A DNA stretch of 64,000 bases from Marinobacter alexandrii (lineage in GTDB: Bacteria; Bacteroidota; Bacteroidia; Cytophagales; Cyclobacteriaceae), in the NCBI GenBank assembly GCA_039984955.1, contig JBDWTN010000007.1, forward strand, positions 1,930,501 through 1,994,500, in the 5' to 3' direction. The position numbers and the translations under genes were made by a program. This document shows positions 25,801-33,063 of this stretch, piece after piece (the stretch's first letter is position 1; the number at the start of each line of letters is the position of its first letter). Under the pieces are notes generated by a model. It made no database searches, had not been told where the DNA came from, and saw nothing but the letters and a program-made list of their open reading frames with translations.

Positions 25801-26933
25801 TCCAGCAAATGACTTTTTTAAGACTTCTAATCAGCGGAATACTCGCTATCCTTTATGTTCGGTGCTATTCTCAGTACTCAGAAGTTGAATTGGTACGCAA
25901 AATCGATTCTTTTCAAATTGAACAGGATGAATTCTATGACACTGGACTGTTTCCTTCAAAGCGTACATGGAGTTTTTCTAGCAAGCCGGTGGAAGACAAT
26001 ACTATATTTTTTACTGCTTCGATTATTTCTACGCTTCGGACACTTGGAGATAAGCTAGATAAAGAAAATCGCGAGACTGCAAACTCGATGATTTCAAAGG
26101 CTTCAATTGTTTATTCAAAGTATAAGAATCGGAACGGTGGAGTTACCTACAATTTTTGGCAAACAGTTTCTCCAGATCTTCCATTCCCTAACGGGAGCAA
26201 GCTTATTTCCAATGAAAGAATGCGACTGCCAGATGATTTTGATACAACCATTTTAATAGCACTTTCACAAGAAGAAAACGACAGTTCTGATATGCTGATT
26301 AGGGAACGAATGATAACCTATTCCGGCAGGAAAAATAGGGATGATACCAGATTGATTACGCTTAGCGAATACCAAGACCTGAAGGCTTATGAAACATGGT
26401 TTGGAAAAGATATGCCTCAAGCATTTGATCTATGTGTCATGTCTAATGTGCTTTTATATGTGATTGGCAGAGGTTTTGAGTTGAATGAATACGATAGTGC
26501 AACTGTTTCTTTGGTTAAGCAGATGATCATGAATAACGATCATATCTTGCGAACCTCGGACGTTTCATTTCATAGTAATTCTCCTGCACTAATACTGTAT
26601 CATGTTGCTCGGTTAATCGCGGCTAATAGCCAAGGTCATTTTGATGAAATGAAAGAAAAGGTGATCGCTGATTTGATGAGTCTGATAGAAGAAGTGGAAA
26701 ACGAAGTAGAGAAAGTGATGATACTGTCGTCGCTTCGTCGATTAGGCCATGAAACTCCTAATGAAATTAACTTCGAAAAACTTAAGGTAGATGTTAGGAC
26801 GTTTAGCTTCTTTTCTGTCAATCCGTTTAATATGAGCAAAGGGGAAAGTAGATACCTTCCGTCTGTCAGCTGGGTGTGTGAAGCGTACAATTGGGCCTTA
26901 GTGCTGGAATTAATCGTCTTGAAAAAACAGTAG
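25797..26933 (+). CDS. Exported helical protein coupled to UbiA gene
   Basis: A 378-residue protein with a signal sequence (MIQQMTFLRLLISGILAILYVRCYSQ) and a mainly helical mature part that could fold as an alpha/alpha toroid. A notable stretch is YNFWQTVSPDLPFPNGSKL followed by RMRLPDDFDTTILIALS, reminiscent of Asp-rich segments in terpene cyclase-type toroids, though the canonical DxDD is not present. I do not recognise a family. The ATG overlaps the UbiA stop (ATGA), so both are made together. A role with the prenylated product is a reasonable inference and no more. Confidence 0.6.
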   Translation: MIQQMTFLRLLISGILAILYVRCYSQYSEVELVRKIDSFQIEQDEFYDTGLFPSKRTWSFSSKPVEDNTIFFTASIISTLRTLGDKLDKENRETANSMISKASIVYSKYKNRNGGVTYNFWQTVSPDLPFPNGSKLISNERMRLPDDFDTTILIALSQEENDSSDMLIRERMITYSGRKNRDDTRLITLSEYQDLKAYETWFGKDMPQAFDLCVMSNVLLYVIGRGFELNEYDSATVSLVKQMIMNNDHILRTSDVSFHSNSPALILYHVARLIAANSQGHFDEMKEKVIADLMSLIEEVENEVEKVMILSSLRRLGHETPNEINFEKLKVDVRTFSFFSVNPFNMSKGESRYLPSVSWVCEAYNWALVLELIVLKKQ

Positions 26934-26946
26934 TTTTCTCCATAAG

Positions 26947-27738
26947 TTATTCTATCATAATTTCTCCCTTCAAGTAAGTCACCGCATTGCCCGCTATTAA
27001 AACTCGATCTCCTCTATTTGTACATTCCAGATAGCCCATGCGTTCTGAGAGCTGATAAGCAACCATTTTTTCTTTACCCATTTTTTCTGACCAATAGGGA
27101 ATCATCGAGCAATGAGCAGATCCTGTCACAGGATCTTCAAAAACAGAAGCTCCGGGCAAGAAGAAACGTGAAACGAAATCTGCCTCATCTCCCTGTGCCG
27201 TGCAAATGATCCCTCCTTTTCCAAAGTCAGAGGCACTCAGCATACTCGAGTTTACAACCAGCTCACGTATCTCTATTTCAGACTCAAATACCAACATATA
27301 ATCTCTAGATTTGTAAATTTCCTTTGGTTTGATGCTGAATGCTTTCAACATGGATTTTTCCATGATAGCTTCTTCCGGCATTCGAGATGGAAAGTCCAAC
27401 TGGAGGAGTCCTTCTTTCTTTGTCACCACAAGTTCTCCACTCACCGTATCAAAATAGATCTTGTCCCCTTTGTCATGTAGTTCCGTAAAAATGATGTGAG
27501 CGGATGCCAACGTAGCGTGACCACACAGGTCAATTTCAAACTCAGGTGTGAACCATCTGAGTTGATACCGATTCTCTCTTTTTTGGAAAAACGCGGTTTC
27601 TGCCAAGTTGTTCTCAATGGCTATTTTCTGGAGGACATCATCTGTAGGCCACTGGTCTGAGATAAGAACCACAGCAGCGGGGTTTCCTCCAAAAAGATGA
27701 TTCGAAAATGCATCAACCTGATAAATGGGAAGTTTCAT
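26947..27738 (-). CDS. PhzF family isomerase-like protein
   Basis: A 263-residue protein of the PhzF/YddE fold (two mirrored diaminopimelate-epimerase-like halves). Family motifs are YQVDAFSNHLFGGNPAAVVLI at the N-terminus, NLAETAFFQKRE (catalytic Glu region), IDLCGHATLASAHIIF and, in the second half, DPVTGSAHCSMIPYW. Apart from PhzF in phenazine synthesis, most members have unknown substrates; no other phenazine genes are here. It lies 23 nt downstream of the BLUF gene on the same strand, so it is probably light-sensor linked or simply co-transcribed. Confidence 0.93.
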   Translation of the reverse strand: MKLPIYQVDAFSNHLFGGNPAAVVLISDQWPTDDVLQKIAIENNLAETAFFQKRENRYQLRWFTPEFEIDLCGHATLASAHIIFTELHDKGDKIYFDTVSGELVVTKKEGLLQLDFPSRMPEEAIMEKSMLKAFSIKPKEIYKSRDYMLVFESEIEIRELVVNSSMLSASDFGKGGIICTAQGDEADFVSRFFLPGASVFEDPVTGSAHCSMIPYWSEKMGKEKMVAYQLSERMGYLECTNRGDRVLIAGNAVTYLKGEIMIE

Positions 27739-27761
27739 GTCTGCAATATTACGTTTCTATA

Positions 27762-28187
27762 CTAAGCCATTTTGAAAAACAGCTGAACTATTCTCATGGC
27801 ATTGTCATCAAAGTCTAAGTCACCACTAATGATATTATTGAAAATGTCTTCTTCCTCTTTAAGTGGCACTGTATTGAATTGTACTCTATCAAAATCCTTG
27901 TATCCCATTTCCCAAGTTGGGAATACTCGCTCTTTGATAGACTCGAAATTTCGTTCATTCACTGTTGTGTGACGAGGGTCCTCTTTAATCAAGTTGAATA
28001 ATGCTCTGATATCATCTTTTCCTCCTTCAAGGTACTGGATAAACCGACTATTGGAATGCAATAGAACCCCTGTGATCATGTTTTGAGAATTATTCCTTTT
28101 ACAAGAGTTTAGGATATTTTCAATCTCCTTCTGGTCACAATGGGGCTTTCTGAAACTGGTATATACCAATCTATAAAGTGAGCTCAT
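27762..28187 (-). CDS. BLUF domain photosensor protein
   Basis: A 141-residue protein made almost entirely of one BLUF domain, the FAD-binding blue-light sensor fold. Key photochemical residues are present: Tyr9 (LVYTSF), Asn32/33 (KRNNSQNMITG), Gln51 (FIQYLEG) and the Trp92/Met94 pair (FPTWEMGY). No output domain is fused, so signalling must go through protein contacts, as in PixD-type BLUF proteins. It is probably co-transcribed with phzF. A terminator upstream separates it from the sigma/SRPBCC cluster. Confidence 0.93.
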   Translation of the reverse strand: MSSLYRLVYTSFRKPHCDQKEIENILNSCKRNNSQNMITGVLLHSNSRFIQYLEGGKDDIRALFNLIKEDPRHTTVNERNFESIKERVFPTWEMGYKDFDRVQFNTVPLKEEEDIFNNIISGDLDFDDNAMRIVQLFFKMA

Positions 28188-28261
28188 TACGTGGTTAGGT
28201 TAGAGTTTAATATCTAAATATAACTCCATCAGATGATATATAAAATAGTTATGTGAAACAC

Positions 28262-28282
28262 AAAAAGGCCCGCTAAGGCCTT
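28262..28282 (-). terminator. Rho-independent terminator closing the sigma/SRPBCC cluster
   Basis: In minus-strand sense, AAGGCC-TTAGCG-GGCCTT followed by TTTG, 22 nt after the last SRPBCC stop. It isolates that cluster from the downstream BLUF gene. Confidence 0.8.
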
Positions 28283-28303
28283 CTAATGGATTGTATCAAA
28301 TTT

Positions 28304-28936
28304 CTAGTTTTCTGCAGATGCAAGCATTACTCTCTTCGTTCCAGTGGTTTCAATGACGTACTTATTCTTTATAGACTTAAAGTTTTCCTTGGTTACTTTT
28401 TCACCTGTCTTAGCATGATGCTCTACAGCTATGAAGTAATCTTGAATGAGTTTCTTAAACTTCCCTTTGGCCATCGGTCCCATAAACCCTGGCTTAGTAC
28501 GATACTGCATATCAAATGAAAATTCACTTGTCCCATTTCCTAAATCTTTAATGCTGTAAACAGCTCTAGTATATTCAGGATCTACGGGAAATTTTCCTGC
28601 CTGGTAAACCGTGTTCGTAAATGACATCCCATCAGGAGAATAGTTGATCATCTTCTCTTTCAGAAATTGTGTCTGCTTTTCATTGAAGTAGCAAACTCGC
28701 TCAGCTCCTTCGCCTGCTTTTAATGTGCCATTGATATACTCCGATTCCACTATCTTTGGATGAGAGTAGGCGATTCTTCCATAATCTTCACCAACTACTT
28801 CCCACAGTTGTTCAGCAGGCAAATCAATCACTTTGCTTACCTGAAATTTCTGTACTTTCTTCTGCTTCTGCGCCATCGCGCTACCTGAGATAGCAACTAG
28901 TATTACCAGTGCTAAAACTTCCACTTTTTTTCTCAT
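28304..28936 (-). CDS. Exported SRPBCC (START-fold) ligand-binding protein
   Basis: A 210-residue protein with a signal peptide (MRKKVEVLALVILVAISGSAMAQ) and a SRPBCC domain of the polyketide-cyclase type: KVQKFQVSKVIDLPAEQLWEVVGEDYG at the start, GAERVCYF, a TSEFSFDMQYRTKPG strand and a long C-terminal helix (FKKLIQDYFIAVEHHAKTG). SRPBCC proteins hold hydrophobic ligands in a deep pocket. This is the only one of the three in the cluster with an export signal. A private copy of the cluster promoter motif lies 28-57 nt upstream of its start codon. It is the last gene before the terminator. Confidence 0.87.
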   Translation of the reverse strand: MRKKVEVLALVILVAISGSAMAQKQKKVQKFQVSKVIDLPAEQLWEVVGEDYGRIAYSHPKIVESEYINGTLKAGEGAERVCYFNEKQTQFLKEKMINYSPDGMSFTNTVYQAGKFPVDPEYTRAVYSIKDLGNGTSEFSFDMQYRTKPGFMGPMAKGKFKKLIQDYFIAVEHHAKTGEKVTKENFKSIKNKYVIETTGTKRVMLASAEN

Positions 28937-28963
28937 TTCTATACTATTTTTTGTTGATACCTA

Positions 28964-28993
28964 TTAGATTACACATAATGAAATGTGTTACAG
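28964..28993 (-). promoter_or_regulatory. ECF-type promoter, copy C (exported SRPBCC gene)
   Basis: Minus-strand CTGTAACACATTT (28981-28993), 9-nt gap, TAATCTAA (28964-28971). It matches the promoters of the sigma gene and of the first SRPBCC gene in the long box, the spacing and most of the -10 box. The start codon follows after 27 nt. Confidence 0.75.
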
Positions 28994-28996
28994 CTT

Positions 28997-29467
28997 TTAA
29001 AGAGTAAAACCGCAATAAGCAGCTATTGCTTTTCTTTCTCGTAAAGAGATTTTATCCAGGCCTCTCAAAATGGCAGGCCCTGCGACAAAGCGGAACATGA
29101 GGTAAAGTATGGGTTGAAGAATCTTATACTTAGGTACTATCTCCACATGCATATATGCGCTGCTTATTCTCTTATCAATCGATGAGACACCTAGTGTAGC
29201 CCGAGCAGATTTGATAGGCATAGTTGTTTCAAAAATTTCTACGGTATAAAATTTCCCTTCTTCCCACTCAATAATTCGTTCTTTGATATAAGATCCATCC
29301 AGCATAAAACACTCCCTTTCTGCACCTTTTCCTTCCATACAAGAGCCCTCGATAAATTTCGAATTCTTCAATAATGGGTGAAATTGGTAGATGTTAGAAA
29401 AATCAGCTAAGTATCTCCATAGTACCCCTGTTTGGGCTCTCATTTGTCGTTGAATATGGACTTTCAT
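28997..29467 (-). CDS. SRPBCC (START-fold) protein, cytoplasmic
   Basis: A 156-residue SRPBCC protein without a signal peptide. The N-terminus has the fold's first strand and helix (VHIQRQMRAQTGVLWRYLADFSNIYQFHPLL), then KGAERECFML, a central IIEWEEGKFYTVEI strand pair and a C-terminal helix (FVAGPAILRGLDKISLRER). The sequence pattern GKGAERECF matches its two cluster neighbours (GAERVCYF, GKGAKRVCQM), so the three are related. It begins 8 nt after the sigma-factor stop and must be read from the sigma promoter. Confidence 0.85.
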   Translation of the reverse strand: MKVHIQRQMRAQTGVLWRYLADFSNIYQFHPLLKNSKFIEGSCMEGKGAERECFMLDGSYIKERIIEWEEGKFYTVEIFETTMPIKSARATLGVSSIDKRISSAYMHVEIVPKYKILQPILYLMFRFVAGPAILRGLDKISLRERKAIAAYCGFTL

Positions 29468-29475
29468 CGTTATTA

Positions 29476-30360
29476 CTAATTCAGATTAAACAATCTGACT
29501 ACCTTCTCATCGCTGATCACTTCATCTAAAAAAGTCTTGCGATCAAACTCTTTTTTGAATGGCAGTCTATCGTATAACTGACGATGCTGATCTTCTACAA
29601 TGGACAACAACTCATCGGCATCTTTCGAAATATATTCTTGAAAATTGGAGTATTCTTCTCGGCTGAACAACAGGTTTTTACTGTCTATCCGTTTGCTTTC
29701 AATCATCACTGTGACTTTCTTATAACACCTACAAGGATTCGTTTTGTTGACTAACCCACATTTATTATTCATAAACTGAAAAAGATCTCTTCGAGCTCTG
29801 GACAGTCGTACTCGAAAGTTTTGTTTGCTGATTCCCAGAATTTCGGATCCTACTGTATGATCTGCATTGAATAGCTCACCAAGAATATAAACCATGCGTT
29901 GATCTCTGGTAAGGCATAGCAACATGCCAGACATACATGCCAGATTCATCTCTCTGATTTCAATTACTCGTTCTTCTTGCTCCAATTCTGTCAGTTCAAT
30001 GTTATCAAAAGTATCAAGCACATTTCCGAACGTTTGGAAATCAGTAATCACTTCTTCACGACCTATCTTTCGCATTTTCAAAAAGTGATTGGCCACAATT
30101 CGATACAGCCAGGTTCGAAATTGCGATTCTCCTTTGAACTGGGATAGCTTAGTGGTAACCTTGATGAGGACTTCCTGAGTAATGTCTTGCGCATCATTGG
30201 GATTTTGCACCATCTTCCAGGCAATATTGAAAATAAAAGGCTGATGCTTTTTTAGTAGCGCTTCTAGCGCTTCCTTATTCCCTGTCAAAGCTTTCTGGAT
30301 GAGACTTTTATCGTCTTCGTCTGTTTGATATTCCTGTTGAAATGGATTCATACTATTCAT
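29476..30360 (-). CDS. ECF sigma factor with Cys-rich C-terminal extension
   Basis: A 294-residue sigma factor. Region 2 is seen in KKHQPFIFNIAWKMVQNPNDAQDITQEVLIKV and the WLYRIVANHFLKMRK -10 helix; region 4 in LACMSGMLLCLTRDQRMVYILGELF with the HTH LGISKQNFRVRLSRARRDLF. After region 4 a C-terminal extension of ~95 residues begins with KCGLVNKTNPCRCYKK, a conserved Cys patch, and continues as helices. No anti-sigma gene is adjacent, so the extension may regulate activity itself, as in other extended ECF groups. A copy of the shared promoter motif lies only 10-39 nt before the ATG, which suggests autoregulation and an almost leaderless message. Confidence 0.9.
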   Translation of the reverse strand: MNSMNPFQQEYQTDEDDKSLIQKALTGNKEALEALLKKHQPFIFNIAWKMVQNPNDAQDITQEVLIKVTTKLSQFKGESQFRTWLYRIVANHFLKMRKIGREEVITDFQTFGNVLDTFDNIELTELEQEERVIEIREMNLACMSGMLLCLTRDQRMVYILGELFNADHTVGSEILGISKQNFRVRLSRARRDLFQFMNNKCGLVNKTNPCRCYKKVTVMIESKRIDSKNLLFSREEYSNFQEYISKDADELLSIVEDQHRQLYDRLPFKKEFDRKTFLDEVISDEKVVRLFNLN

Positions 30361-30369
30361 TATATACGC

Positions 30370-30399
30370 TTTGATCTTGAAAAAGTAAATGTGTTACAA
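30370..30399 (-). promoter_or_regulatory. ECF-type promoter, copy B (sigma gene itself)
   Basis: Minus-strand TTGTAACACATTT (30387-30399), 9-nt gap, AGATCAAA (30370-30377). The -10 box ends 9 nt before the sigma start codon at 30360, leaving at most a few nucleotides of leader. Confidence 0.75.
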
Positions 30400-30443
30400 G
30401 AGTCCGCCAATATTCTTTGAATTTCGACAGACTCTGTGTGTGT

Positions 30444-30866
30444 TTATATGGAAAGCTCTGCCAGTTTACTGGAAGAAGTTGAATAAATTTCTTCGATTCC
30501 GGGTTTCACTTGTTCGAAGGTCTCCTCATTTTCCACCTCAAATTCTACATTCCATTCTAATTTGGTCTCTCCATTCTTTCCTGAGAACTTCATTGTTCCA
30601 ATTACATCAGAAATAGGCATGAAGGACTGTTTATCGATCCGATATTGAAAAAGCTTTTGCTCATCATCTGATTCCAAAATGGTTTCAAAAAGCTCATTAC
30701 CATCATGCATTTGGCAGACACGCTTCGCTCCTTTTCCTTCCCCATTGATAGTGCTTCCTGAAAGTATAGGTAGCCATCTTTCCCATTCGGCCCCAGTTCT
30801 TACATTGTTCCATACTTGATCCAAGTTCGCATTCAAAGTATGAGTGGTTTCAATTCGTTTTTTCAT
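30444..30866 (-). CDS. SRPBCC (START-fold) protein, first of cluster
   Basis: A 140-residue SRPBCC protein: RIETTHTLNANLDQVWNNVRTGAEWERWLPIL at the start, then GEGKGAKRVCQMHDGNEL, a strand pair around LFQYRID, TKLEWNVEFEVE and a short C-terminal helix. It lacks a signal peptide. It is first in the sigma/SRPBCC cluster and has its own promoter copy at 30893-30922, while the sigma gene 83 nt downstream has another. The ligand is unknown. Confidence 0.87.
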   Translation of the reverse strand: MKKRIETTHTLNANLDQVWNNVRTGAEWERWLPILSGSTINGEGKGAKRVCQMHDGNELFETILESDDEQKLFQYRIDKQSFMPISDVIGTMKFSGKNGETKLEWNVEFEVENEETFEQVKPGIEEIYSTSSSKLAELSI

Positions 30867-30892
30867 ATGCTCATTTTTTAAAATGTTTCCCT

Positions 30893-30922
30893 TTTGATCT
30901 GGATTCGAAAAATGTGTTACAG
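30893..30922 (-). promoter_or_regulatory. ECF-type promoter, copy A (first SRPBCC gene)
   Basis: Minus-strand CTGTAACACATTT (30910-30922), 9-nt gap, AGATCAAA (30893-30900). The start codon at 30866 follows after 26 nt. The two boxes are identical to copy B apart from the first base. Confidence 0.75.
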
Positions 30923-31031
30923 GATTTGGTTGAGAAAATTGTTCTTTACCGAACAGTTTCTTGTGCGTGGCTGAACAGATAACTCGTCGATTTTCAAATA
31001 CGTTTAACTAACCTGAACAAAGACTAAAGAC

Positions 31032-31214
31032 ATGAAATTACTCCTTTGGCTCATTCTATTGGTTATCTGCTGGCCACTAGCCCTGGCAGTTTTGTTGTTT
31101 TATCCTGTTATCTGGTTAGTGCTGCTACCATTCAGGATTTTGGGTTTTGCCGTTGAGGGCGTATTTGGGTTTGTGAGGGCATTGTTTATGCTACCGGCGA
31201 GAGTGTTGAGTTAA
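31032..31214 (+). CDS. Small hydrophobic membrane protein
   Basis: A 60-residue protein made of two hydrophobic helices (about 3-22 and 24-50) with a Pro-rich turn between (FYPVIWLVLLPF) and a basic end (LPARVLS). It has a reasonable start and no overlap. Comparable short hydrophobic proteins with PxWxxLLPF-like patterns occur in Bacteroidota, so I think it is real. It is divergent from the SRPBCC gene. Its function is unknown. Confidence 0.6.
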   Translation: MKLLLWLILLVICWPLALAVLLFYPVIWLVLLPFRILGFAVEGVFGFVRALFMLPARVLS

Positions 31215-31243
31215 TTGTTCTAACCACTTTTGTTTTTTAGGAA

Positions 31244-31274
31244 ATAGATTCCTTCGCTGCACTCAGGATTATAC
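31244..31274. repeat. Half copy of the dispersed repeat
   Basis: ATAGATTCCTTCGCTGCACT followed by CAGGATTATAC matches one arm of the repeat family (AAGAT.CTTC.....TTCAGAATGA). The opposite arm is missing or too diverged to recognise. Confidence 0.45.
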
Positions 31275-31315
31275 TCCGGTTAAACTAGTACGTAAAACTT
31301 AAATAGCTTTTCAAT

Positions 31316-31406
31316 CTCATTTCTGGGCTTTATGCAGACGAGAGGAAGCATCTCTTGAGGAATCGCAAAAAAGAATAAGATTCTTCATTGCATTCAGAAT
31401 GATAGC
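31316..31406. repeat. Dispersed intergenic inverted repeat (degenerate copy)
   Basis: The left arm starts CATTTCTGGGCTTTATGCAG and contains GCATCTCTTGAGGAATCGC; the right arm is AAGATTCTTCATTGCATTCA then GAATGATAG. The arms are imperfect inverses. Together with the half copy at 31244 it fills most of the gap before the YHS gene. Confidence 0.6.
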
Positions 31407-31478
31407 CCGACTATCCTCTTCGTGACAATTCAATCATTCCATAAATCTTTGTCATTCTATTGACGTGTACTTATGATT

Positions 31479-31910
31479 ATGAAAACACTCACATCCATAT
31501 TCTTTCTTCTTTTAACATTTGTAGTATCCGCTCAAAAGAGTCCAATCTACACCACGAAGGATGGAGCTATCAAAGGATATGATCCAGTTGCATATTTCAA
31601 TCAGGGAGAACCGGTGAAAGGTAGTGAGGCATTTACTTACAAATGGAAAGAAGCCGATTGGTATTTTAGCTCGAAGGAAAACCTAGATGCTTTTAAAGCT
31701 AATCCTGAAAAACACGCACCTCAATTTGGAGGCTATTGTGCGTATGGTGTTTCAAAAGGAGCCCTGTACAAGATTGAGCCCGAAGCATGGAAGATCGTAG
31801 AAGGAAAGCTGTATCTGAATTTCAGCAAAGGCATTCAGAAAAAGTGGGAGGCTGATCAAGCCACATTTATCAAAGAAGCTAAAGTCAATTGGCCAAAAGT
31901 GATTGAATGA
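31479..31910 (+). CDS. YHS domain protein, secreted
   Basis: A 143-residue protein with a signal peptide (MKTLTSIFFLLLTFVVSAQ) and a YHS domain, a small metal- or haem-associated module named for its conserved residues: GYDPVAYFNQGEPVKGSEAFTYKW, then WYFSSKENLDAFKANPEKHAPQFGGYCAYGV. The last part (YKIEPEAWKIVEGKLYLNFSKG) is the usual conserved extension. A Met two codons upstream at 31473 is an alternative start. It is a single gene. Confidence 0.88.
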   Translation: MKTLTSIFFLLLTFVVSAQKSPIYTTKDGAIKGYDPVAYFNQGEPVKGSEAFTYKWKEADWYFSSKENLDAFKANPEKHAPQFGGYCAYGVSKGALYKIEPEAWKIVEGKLYLNFSKGIQKKWEADQATFIKEAKVNWPKVIE

Positions 31911-31922
31911 TTTACTGACACC

Positions 31923-32216
31923 TTAAGTTTTATTAGGTAGAACTTTAGAAGTAAAATAAAACGTACCAAAAGGAACAATGGAAGCTATCAGTGCTATTAA
32001 AGTCACCTTATTGTTCCAACTTCGATCAATTCTAAATTGAACAGCCACAAATATGTATATCACGAATAATACTCCATGAGCCATGCCTATGATTTTATTC
32101 GGACCAGGCATTTCAAAATAATACTTTAGCGGCATGGTAATAAACAGAATCAATAAGAAGGACACTCCTTCAGCAAAAGCTAAAACCCTAAACCTATCTT
32201 CTTTTGTTTTAAGCAT
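31923..32216 (-). CDS. DUF3817 family membrane protein
   Basis: A 97-residue protein with three hydrophobic helices. The family pattern is visible: RFRVLAFAEGVSFLLILFITMPLKYYF, then GMAHGVLFVIYIF and a last IVPFGTFYFTSKVL. DUF3817 proteins are small inner-membrane proteins of unknown role. It lies 21 nt downstream of the DsbA-type gene and is probably transcribed with it. Confidence 0.88.
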   Translation of the reverse strand: MLKTKEDRFRVLAFAEGVSFLLILFITMPLKYYFEMPGPNKIIGMAHGVLFVIYIFVAVQFRIDRSWNNKVTLIALIASIVPFGTFYFTSKVLPNKT

Positions 32217-32237
32217 GCTTTTAAATTAATCAGAAAG

Positions 32238-32975
32238 CTATTGAGCAGCCCCTCGTTTTGATTCTACTTCTGCTATCGTCTTCTCTACTTGCGAGTTCAT
32301 TTGATCAAACGTAGCATATCCATGTGCAATCATGAATAGCTGATCATTGTGTAGTAAAATCATTGTTGGATAACCCTGAACTCCCCATTGCCGGTTGAGT
32401 GTGAACTCATTATTCGTTTCATAGCGTACTTCCTCACTTTCAAAGCGCTCTGAAAACTTTTCAAAATCAATATCGAACTTATCACAAATGGTTTGATAGA
32501 ACTCTACTTCCTTGGGATCTTCAGAATCGACATAGAACTTTCGCTGTACCTCCTCAAAAAACTCCATTTCCTGATCTTGTACCAAGGGCCGAGCAGCTAT
32601 AATGGCTCTACAGCTAGGCTCAGTATCATAATTGAACTCATCTTTCTCCATCAACTTATAGCCGAAAGGTTGACCACTAGCTTGTGTCACATGCCCCCAA
32701 TGTTCTTTGAGAAAATTCTTCATCTCGTCATTCCAGGGATCTCCTCCTCCTGGTCGCAATCCACCAACCATCACACGGTATCCGATTTCTTTGCTGCGAT
32801 AGTGATCTCTAAGCTTGATCAGATCTGGTGAAATCCCCCAGCACCACGAGCACATTGGATCTCCAACGTAGATAATCTCTGTTTTTTCTGTTAGCTTATC
32901 TTGACCTATTGAATACAGATCATCTAAAGTTGACGGTGTACATATGCCGGTTTCAGGATCACAAAAAGGATTCAT
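32238..32975 (-). CDS. DsbA family thioredoxin-fold protein (FrnE-like)
   Basis: A 245-residue thioredoxin-fold protein with a CSWC active site (YVGDPMCSWCWGISPDLI) and the helical insert typical of DsbA/FrnE proteins (ARPLVQDQEMEFFEEVQ). The cis-Pro strand is seen in WGVQGYPTMILL. The N-terminus (MNPFCDPETGICTP) has two more Cys but no signal peptide, so it is probably cytoplasmic, as for FrnE-like proteins. I place the start at 32975 because the six upstream codons are Lys-rich and follow a poly-A tract. A DUF3817 gene follows. Confidence 0.88.
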   Translation of the reverse strand: MNPFCDPETGICTPSTLDDLYSIGQDKLTEKTEIIYVGDPMCSWCWGISPDLIKLRDHYRSKEIGYRVMVGGLRPGGGDPWNDEMKNFLKEHWGHVTQASGQPFGYKLMEKDEFNYDTEPSCRAIIAARPLVQDQEMEFFEEVQRKFYVDSEDPKEVEFYQTICDKFDIDFEKFSERFESEEVRYETNNEFTLNRQWGVQGYPTMILLHNDQLFMIAHGYATFDQMNSQVEKTIAEVESKRGAAQ

Positions 32976-33063
32976 TCTTTTTTTTTGAATCACAACAGCA
33001 TTATGAAAAGCTGAGTTCTCTGAAGGCCAATTATCTTAACCTATCTTTGTCAAGTTAAACAGC

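Noticed and set aside
26947-27738. PhzF as sign of a phenazine cluster
   Set aside because: No other phenazine genes nearby; most PhzF-like proteins are not in phenazine pathways.
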